64,000 bases of DNA from Charina bottae (Eukaryota > Chordata > Lepidosauria > Squamata > Charinaidae), in assembly GCA_023362775.1 (NCBI GenBank), contig JALMGJ010000029.1, forward strand, positions 2,880,001-2,944,000, read 5' to 3'. The notes beneath the pieces are model-generated. The model made no database searches. It saw only the letters and a program-made list of their open reading frames with translations, and was not told the origin of the DNA. The position numbers and the translations under genes were made by a program. Positions within the stretch are counted from its first letter, which is position 1. Each line of letters starts with the position of its first letter. Shown piece after piece: positions 57,780-64,000 of this stretch.

Positions 57780-59025
57780 ATACGTGCCTTTTATCCCGTT
57801 CCCCACGCTGTCAAGCCGACTTCCCCAGCATTTGCAGGGATAGCGTTTTGTTGCGTGCAACCCTTGCCCCACAGGAGAGCACAAGTGTGCTGGTACTGTA
57901 GCCATACAGAGCTGTGCTTTAACTTTTCAGTGATCTCATGAGTCAAGAATCCCTTACATTCAGGAAAAAGGCCCAGACCAAAGCATTGGCACATACAGAG
58001 GTGGCCCCCCACACACAGATGTTTGCTCTGTCTGCATGGGCACTTGGCAAAGCTCAGGGCGTCCACTGCTTATATGTTTCTTCCACTGATTAAATGGAAC
58101 TGAGTTGTTCCTAGAGAACCTCTGATGTGTTAAATACATAGCTAGCTGCCAAGACACCACACAGCGAGCTGATTCATAAGTTGGCCAATTCAGCAGTGGG
58201 AAAAATAGCCCAGTCCCACTTCCAAGACTGTTCAGCTGGTTGAAATACAATCTGGGAACTCCTTTTAGGCACCAGTAGCTTTAACAACTCAAACTCACAT
58301 CAACCAAGCTAAAAAATCTCCTTCGTTTCATTCATTGAGGGTTAGGGTTTTGATCACATGGTTCTGGCCACCATCTTGACCTTTTTGACACACACTCCAG
58401 TGCAAAAACATTTTCAAAACCACTAAGGACACCACAGCATTTTTTATACCTTTCTTGTCCTACTTTCTTACCTGTATGGTTTGGTTTAAATTGTCCCAAG
58501 ATTCGGATTGCTCCTACCTGGTGACCCTTTTCTATTAGATCTACTCGGAGGTCTTGCTCACTCTCCCAATGCCACAATTATGATTCCTTTTGCTGTGGAA
58601 CCTTGCTGCTCATATACTTAAAACAGGGCACTTGGGTGTCCTCAGACATCTCTCTTGGCACCTGTCAGACTTCCTGTCCCCTACTTGTTTTCCCCCCAGA
58701 CCTGTGTCGTGTGCATGCATATACGCACATGTATCCATCAGCCTCCGGCATCACCTCTATTGAGCCCCATATATGATCCATTGAGTTTCTAAGTCAATAA
58801 AAATGTCGAGTGGCCATATGTTATATACAGAGAGCTAAAGAGGGTGATATGAAGCAACCTTACCAGTTTGTTTTTTGGCATATTAATGTTTTAGAAATAG
58901 CCATTCTCATCCACGGTGGTAGCCATTTTGTAAATAGGCAACCCCACCCAGTGTACCACAGTTGCCATTTTGTGGTCAGACCATGGTGCATTCTTAAATT
59001 TTGAAATGTCGGTTTGTTGTTTGTT
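57780..59025. other. unassigned sequence
   Basis: 'ggccaccatcttgac' (58,368) is shared with 22,416. Nothing else was recognised. Confidence 0.4.
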
Positions 59026-59029
59026 TATA

Positions 59030-59235
59030 TGGTACATTTATATCCTGCTTTCGTCCAGGAATCAAGTCAGTGTACATAAGATTACCCTCTCCCCCTTTTC
59101 CTTCACAAAAACAACTGTTTTTTGAGAGAGAGTGACTGGCCTAAAGTCACCCCATGATTGTGGATTGACATGACCTGATCTCCAATCAATATGCCAATCA
59201 ATAACTTCACTGCTCCACCATACTGGCTCTCTTGT
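59030..59235 (-). mobile_element. diverged MIR-like CORE-SINE
   Basis: Plus strand: 'tatcctgctttcgtcc' tail side, 'gagagagtgactggcctaaa', 'gtcaccc' core and 'caccatactggctct' head side, in the same order as the other CORE-SINEs. Confidence 0.65.
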
Positions 59236-59239
59236 GGCT

Positions 59240-60408
59240 ACCAGAATGGCTCTTCCCTCCACGTGCCAGAGCCAGAGGGCCAGGCCTCTGGTTTGATGTA
59301 GCAGATTCCCACAGTGTGGCAATATCGCCTTGCCTTCAAAAACTGCTGACAGGGCCTCCGCTGAAGATATAGCTATACGATATGGTGAGATGTGGATTTG
59401 TGGGTAAGAAGACATAGATTCCAATGATAGGGCAGGAACCATGTCCCATAACTATGTCCTCCTGATCCTTACCTGAGTGTAAATACGGATTAGGATTAAT
59501 GCCTCAACAGAGATTAAAACAAGCATATAGACATACAGTACATAAATGTGGTGGCAAAAGAATGTTAGGAAGAGGATAGTCATGCATAAGCACATTTATA
59601 TAATATCTACATAAGATCTTCACCGCAGACAACTGGAATTGTGGCAGGAGATCCTACAGGCCAGAAAACTTGTGTTCTGGCTTTCTGAAAAGTGACCTGA
59701 TAAAGTCAGATCAGCCTTGAAGTTACTGCTATATGTAGATAGGTTTGCAAAATGAGGGTTTATCTCAAAGAGCCAGAAAGCACCAGTTTTACTGTTATTA
59801 ACATGTTTGGGCATGTAAATTCAATATTATCCATTAATCCTTGATAATCACCCAAGGCAATTGTTAGGGAAAGAGTCAAGGCAAGATGGAATGTAAAGTT
59901 ATTTGCAAAAATGCTAATATTTCAAATGCATTTCCAAGAGTTCTCAATGTGACTGAGAAAAAATGATTGGACAGTTAGTGAGCCTTTTCCTATTTCACAG
60001 TTAACATTCTACAGTTGTTACATATCTAAATAAAACAAATTTAAATAATTGTTTAAGAAGTGAAAAATGTACTTCAGTTAGGAATGAGTATCTCACATTT
60101 CATAGTTCACTGTTGATGAAGCAAGTTCCAGTAATAGGTAACTGGATATCAACAATTATGACAAAAGGTCAATCAAGCAAAAGAACCATTTTATTATTAA
60201 ATAGAAGGCATTATTTTACATTCTTTTTTCACCTCTTTTTTCACTGTTTTTGAAAATAGACTGAAACCTTCAGCCATAAAATAGGGCTCCCTGAGCTAAA
60301 TACAACAGGTACCCACACGGGCATCCCATGTTGCTTTGGTGGCAATAGCACAGCACACTTCCTGCTAGGCTGCCTGGTCCAAGGATGTTTGCTTTTTTAA
60401 AAACACTG
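59240..60408. other. unassigned sequence
   Basis: No coding domain or repeat family recognised. Confidence 0.4.
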
Positions 60409-60421
60409 CCAGTCCAGTCTA

Positions 60422-60757
60422 AAGGTAAAGGTTCCCCCCTCACATTTGTGCAGTCGTGTCCGACTCTTGGGGCCGGTGCTCATCTCCATTTGTTAGCCGA
60501 AGAGCCAGCGTTGTCCGAAGACGCTTCCACGGTCATGTGGCCGGCATGGCACGCACGGAACACTGTTACCTACCCACCAAAGTGGTACCTATTCATCTAC
60601 TTGCATTTGCATGCTTTCGAATTGCTAGGTTGGCAAGAGCTGGGGCGAGTGCGGGAGCTCACTCCGTCACACGGGGCTAGGGATTCGAACCTCCGAACTT
60701 GCGATCTTCCGATCGAGAAGCCTGGCGTCTTACCCGCTGAGCCACCACACCACCACA
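60422..60757 (-). mobile_element. Sauria-type tRNA SINE, full length
   Basis: Perfect 13-bp TSD ccagtccagtcta (60,409-60,421 and 60,758-60,770). On the complement it has A box, B box 'ggttcgaatcc' (about 60,683), body and 'aacctttacctt' tail. The intact TSD makes it one of the younger copies. Confidence 0.95.
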
Positions 60758-60771
60758 CCAGTCCAGTCTAC

Positions 60772-61520
60772 AGCCGTGTAATTGCTGAGTGGTCTCCCAT
60801 TCAAAATCTAGCCAACCTTATTAGGATAGCTAGATGAACAGTTGCAATTTTGAAGTCCTCTGAAGTTGAATGGCAATTCAAACAAGTTTTGGAAGAATTA
60901 AGTATTTACTGTGTTTCAAAAAGTAAAGTTAAGCAATCTGATCACTGTACTCGCTATTTTGTCTTCATAAAAACAAATATCAAATGTGCAGTTCCAATAA
61001 ACCAGATTTATTGAAGCCACTTAGTACAATCCAATTCATGCAGTGGAAATGTCTTGGATGAAACTGAGATTATTCCTGGTGAAGACAAATTTCACATAAG
61101 GCTTAAGGGTGGGTCATAGGTCACCCCAATTCTAAGGATATTTCCACACAGCCAAATAAACAGACCCACCCTCCAGGCATTTTTTCGTGCTGCCTTGTGA
61201 GGATCCTCCAGACAATGCTCAGGACTTCCTGTGATTCATCCAGTGTCCCCTCTGGCTGTCTTCATGGGGAGCATCAAAATCCCTATTTAGTCAGTGCCTC
61301 TCCATGTCTTTGCTGCTCCACATCTTTCTTTTTTTTTGCAGTGAGAAAGAAAAGCCAACTCACTTGATTAAAAAAAAAAAGTGAAATACTGATGAGGCAC
61401 CATAGCCTTTGGCAACAGAAAGGTTGGGCAGAATTGGGAAGCAGGATGAGGCAAATGAGCACAGAAGAATGAGGGAACAAGATTGGGCCAACGGGAGACC
61501 ACCTGCCTTGCAACTCCACT
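60772..61520. other. unassigned sequence
   Basis: Nothing recognised. Confidence 0.4.
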
Positions 61521-61529
61521 GTTAACACC

Positions 61530-61952
61530 TGTCAGGATGGCAATGGCATCCTGCCATGGATAGATGGGGTTTGTAGTTATTAGGTAGATGGGGTTTGTAG
61601 TTAGTAGGTAGATGGGCAGTAATTAGTTAGCATGCTAGCAAGGCGTTAGAGATAGGCAAGGAATGCACGCCGGTGGAATGTGGGGGTAAGACAGGAACCA
61701 GACTCCAAGGCCATTCAGCTGGGAGCATCAAAGGAGTAACAGTTTAGAGTTATGGGAACTGAGTCGGTAGGGGAGGGGTTGGTGAGGAGCGAGTGGGAAC
61801 TGGCATGTTTAAAGTTGTGAGTGTGCACGCTTTTGCTCAATCTGCTCTTTGCATCGATTTACTCACTTGTATTAATAGAAGAACTTTTTCATATCCTACC
61901 ATGGCTTGTGATGAGAGTTTCTAAATCAGTATCAAAGGAGTGGAACGTCACA
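61530..61952 (+). mobile_element. candidate solo LTR
   Basis: 423 bp starting TGTCAGG and ending GTCACA (TG...CA), flanked by a 5-bp duplication acacc (61,525-61,529 and 61,953-61,957), as in Gypsy-type or retroviral LTRs. It contains a partial tandem duplication 'tagatggggtttgtagtta' (61,561 and 61,588). No internal region or second LTR was found. Family and orientation are uncertain. Confidence 0.55.
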
Positions 61953-61959
61953 ACACCAT

Positions 61960-62530
61960 TTTCACAGTGGTTCTTCCTGCATTAAGGCCAAGCAGGAACC
62001 TGGCCATGCTGCAGAAACTCAATAACCTTACGGAAATTCAACAGATAGTGCCAATCCCTTATCACTACAAATGTCACATATAGGGAGGCCCTAAACTGAG
62101 CCCTGATCTTCATATCAGCATCATAAGCAGGTTTCCCTTCCGTGTTGGCATTTTCTCCATAACATAGTCAAAATGTGAAGTACAGTAGAGATCACTCTTA
62201 AGGATATGCAAAGCCTACTCTTCTGCAACCAGGCCTTTCTGGCAAAGTCTGGAAAGTTGTCTTCCTCTTTGGGAACCCCTGAAGCAGAAAACATCTGGAA
62301 TACCAACAGTGTTTGACTCAGAAACACTGTCAATGGCCTAAGCAGCTATTAGTTCTCAGTCTGTCATAAGAGGCGCCGCTTATTTGGAAAGAGACTGAGG
62401 CTGTGGAGCGACAGCACCCTTTGGACTAAGCATCCCTTCTCCTTGGCTTTTTGGCAGGCACCTCCTAGCCACAAGAGAAGGCCAGGGCCATGGGCCTCAG
62501 CAGCATCCTTTGACTGCAGCTCAGAAACAT
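61960..62530. other. unassigned sequence
   Basis: Nothing recognised. Confidence 0.4.
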
Positions 62531-62535
62531 AGTAT

Positions 62536-62866
62536 AGGTAAAGGTTCCCCCCGCACATTTGTGCAGTCGTGTCCGACTCTAGGGGCCGGTGCTCATCTCC
62601 GTTTGTTAGCTGAAGAGCCAGCATTCTCCGAAGACGCTTCCACGGTCATGTGGTCGGCATGATGCACGCGGAATGCTCTTACCTACCCACCGAAGTGGTA
62701 CCTATTTATCTACTTGTATTTGCATGCTTTCAAATTGCTAGGTTGGCAAGAGCTGGGGCTAGTGCGGGAGCTCACTCCTTCATGCGGGGCTAGGGATTCG
62801 AACCTCCGAACTTGCGATCTTCCGATCGACAAGCCTGGCGTCTTACCCGCTGAGCCACCACGCCTG
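62536..62866 (-). mobile_element. Sauria-type tRNA SINE, full length
   Basis: Tail 'aacctttacct', body and head with B box 'ggttcgaatcc' (complement of 62,796-62,806) all present. No TSD was resolved. One base change disrupts 'cgaaagcat' (tcaaattgcta). Confidence 0.92.
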
Positions 62867-62869
62867 CAC

Positions 62870-64000
62870 TGTTCCAAAGCAAACAACTCCAGATGAAACT
62901 GAACAACTGAGAATGTGTGAGGCTGCTCTTTGGTTTTACTAATGACTGTTATGGTACAAGCTTTTATTAATGTTAGATATTAATACACAGAACTCTAACA
63001 GCAGGAGTAAACATATAGTAAGAACTCTATGTACTTTTATAAAGGTTAAATATTGAGTGATAATAATAATGAGGCAATTAGGAAGAGGAACACAAGTTAG
63101 CAATCCCAATGAAAGAGGAAGCCTTTTGCTGAAAAGGGAGTGTTAACATTTCCATGTCATTTTTGGCCATGTATACTCGGCCCTCAAAGAGACATCCTGT
63201 GGGCTCTACAGCTGAGGTCCTGTTGCCTGGCATCTGGCCATTGTTCGTGTGTCTGAAAGCTAGATTCCTTCCACTGGAAACATGACAATGGCTGTTCCCA
63301 AGGGACAAACAGGTATGTTACTTCTAACTGCTTGGGTTTTGCATCATTACTTTAACCACAGCCACTATCCAAGGCAAAATTAAAAGGATAATCCAGTTCC
63401 TTATATTTTGGATCAATGTCCATGCAGAAGAATGCAGAATTTTAACAATGTGAACACATTGAAATATAGGCCAGTCGACATGAATGAGCCCAAATTGACT
63501 CTGGAAATAAGGAATTTTTCAGGCAAAGGGCAAGCAAAACTAAAATGATGTGTGTTACTGGTTCCATGCAATTCTCAGAATAAAACATAGTAAAATATTT
63601 AATAAATTTCAACTAGTGGTAAAACACAAGACATTGAGACAGGGACACATTATAGGAAGCTAGCCAGACCTGGCAGATAGTCCAGCAGTGTGCAAAAATG
63701 CTAACAGAGGTTCATTTTATTCTGTGGTGCCTCTATCTCCATTTGCAGCACAAGAAGAAGAGATCCAATATAGAGTTAGTACAGCTATTTAATTGGAACT
63801 GATTGCTGAACATTATAATAGCTGCAGTACTGGACTTGAAATCAATAGTTTTTATGAATAGTCTGATTGCAGCTATTATTCCCGGCAAGGGCAAACAATT
63901 CTGAATCATTGCTAGGGCATTCTGAAGGCTCTGTAAATGTAGAGATAAAAAAGTTATGCGTCTGAAGGGAGTGGGGTGGGGAACTCAATCAAACCATTAC
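62870..64000. other. unassigned sequence
   Basis: No coding domain or repeat family recognised up to the window end. Confidence 0.4.

Overview
This window looks like non-coding DNA from a squamate reptile (lizard or snake). The evidence is the mix of repeats: BovB (RTE) LINEs, L1 with A-rich coding DNA, CR1/L2-type 3' ends, tRNA-headed SINEs ending in ACCTTT-type tails (Sauria/POM style), MIR-like CORE-SINEs, hAT DNA transposons, a possible R4/Dong-type fragment and many microsatellites. I found no host protein-coding exon, no functional RNA gene, no CRISPR array and no operon. Nearly all long open frames belong to retroelements or are chance frames inside repeats. The species, and whether this is an intron or an intergenic desert, cannot be told from the sequence.

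Layout. 1-13.7 kb: mostly unassigned sequence with old CR1 pieces, two 5S-rRNA-like SINE remnants (about 2.9-3.35 kb), a CORE-SINE with an internal duplication (5.5 kb) and an L1 3' UTR piece (6.9 kb). 13,726-19,541: one nearly full-length L1 with 5' UTR, ORF1, ORF2 and 3' UTR, flanked by a 20-bp target-site duplication (TSD) and broken by several frameshifts. 20.05-20.56 kb: the 3' end of an RTE-like LINE. 22-30 kb: Sauria SINE, CORE-SINEs (one with a four-fold 102-bp tandem array) and CR1/L2 tails. 30.3-32.3 kb: a BovB reverse-transcriptase remnant abutting an inverted pair of Penelope-like repeats. 34.3-39.8 kb: a stack of elements nested in a decayed LINE of unassigned clade. 41.9-44.4 kb: a BovB with an L1 inserted in it, both resolved to the base by TSDs. 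44.7-47.4 kb: L1 5' region and CR1/L3 remnants. 47,649-50,890: a hAT element with 8-bp TSDs that contains a 2.4-kb RTE-like LINE. 52-54.2 kb: microsatellites, an endonuclease-like fragment and a hAT MITE. 55.7-62.9 kb: Sauria SINEs, a 5S-like SINE remnant and a candidate solo LTR.

How the parts relate: L1, BovB and the RTE-like LINE encode (or encoded) the endonuclease and reverse transcriptase that mobilise themselves and the SINEs. The Sauria SINE 3' end carries a short block resembling the BovB 3' end. The most unusual object is an L1 5'UTR - BovB 3' end - L1 3'UTR mosaic (37,737-38,512) flanked by one 11-bp TSD, which suggests it inserted as a single unit. TSDs also give a relative insertion order at several nests (LINE, then hAT MITE, then Penelope-like element; BovB, then L1; hAT, then RTE-like LINE).
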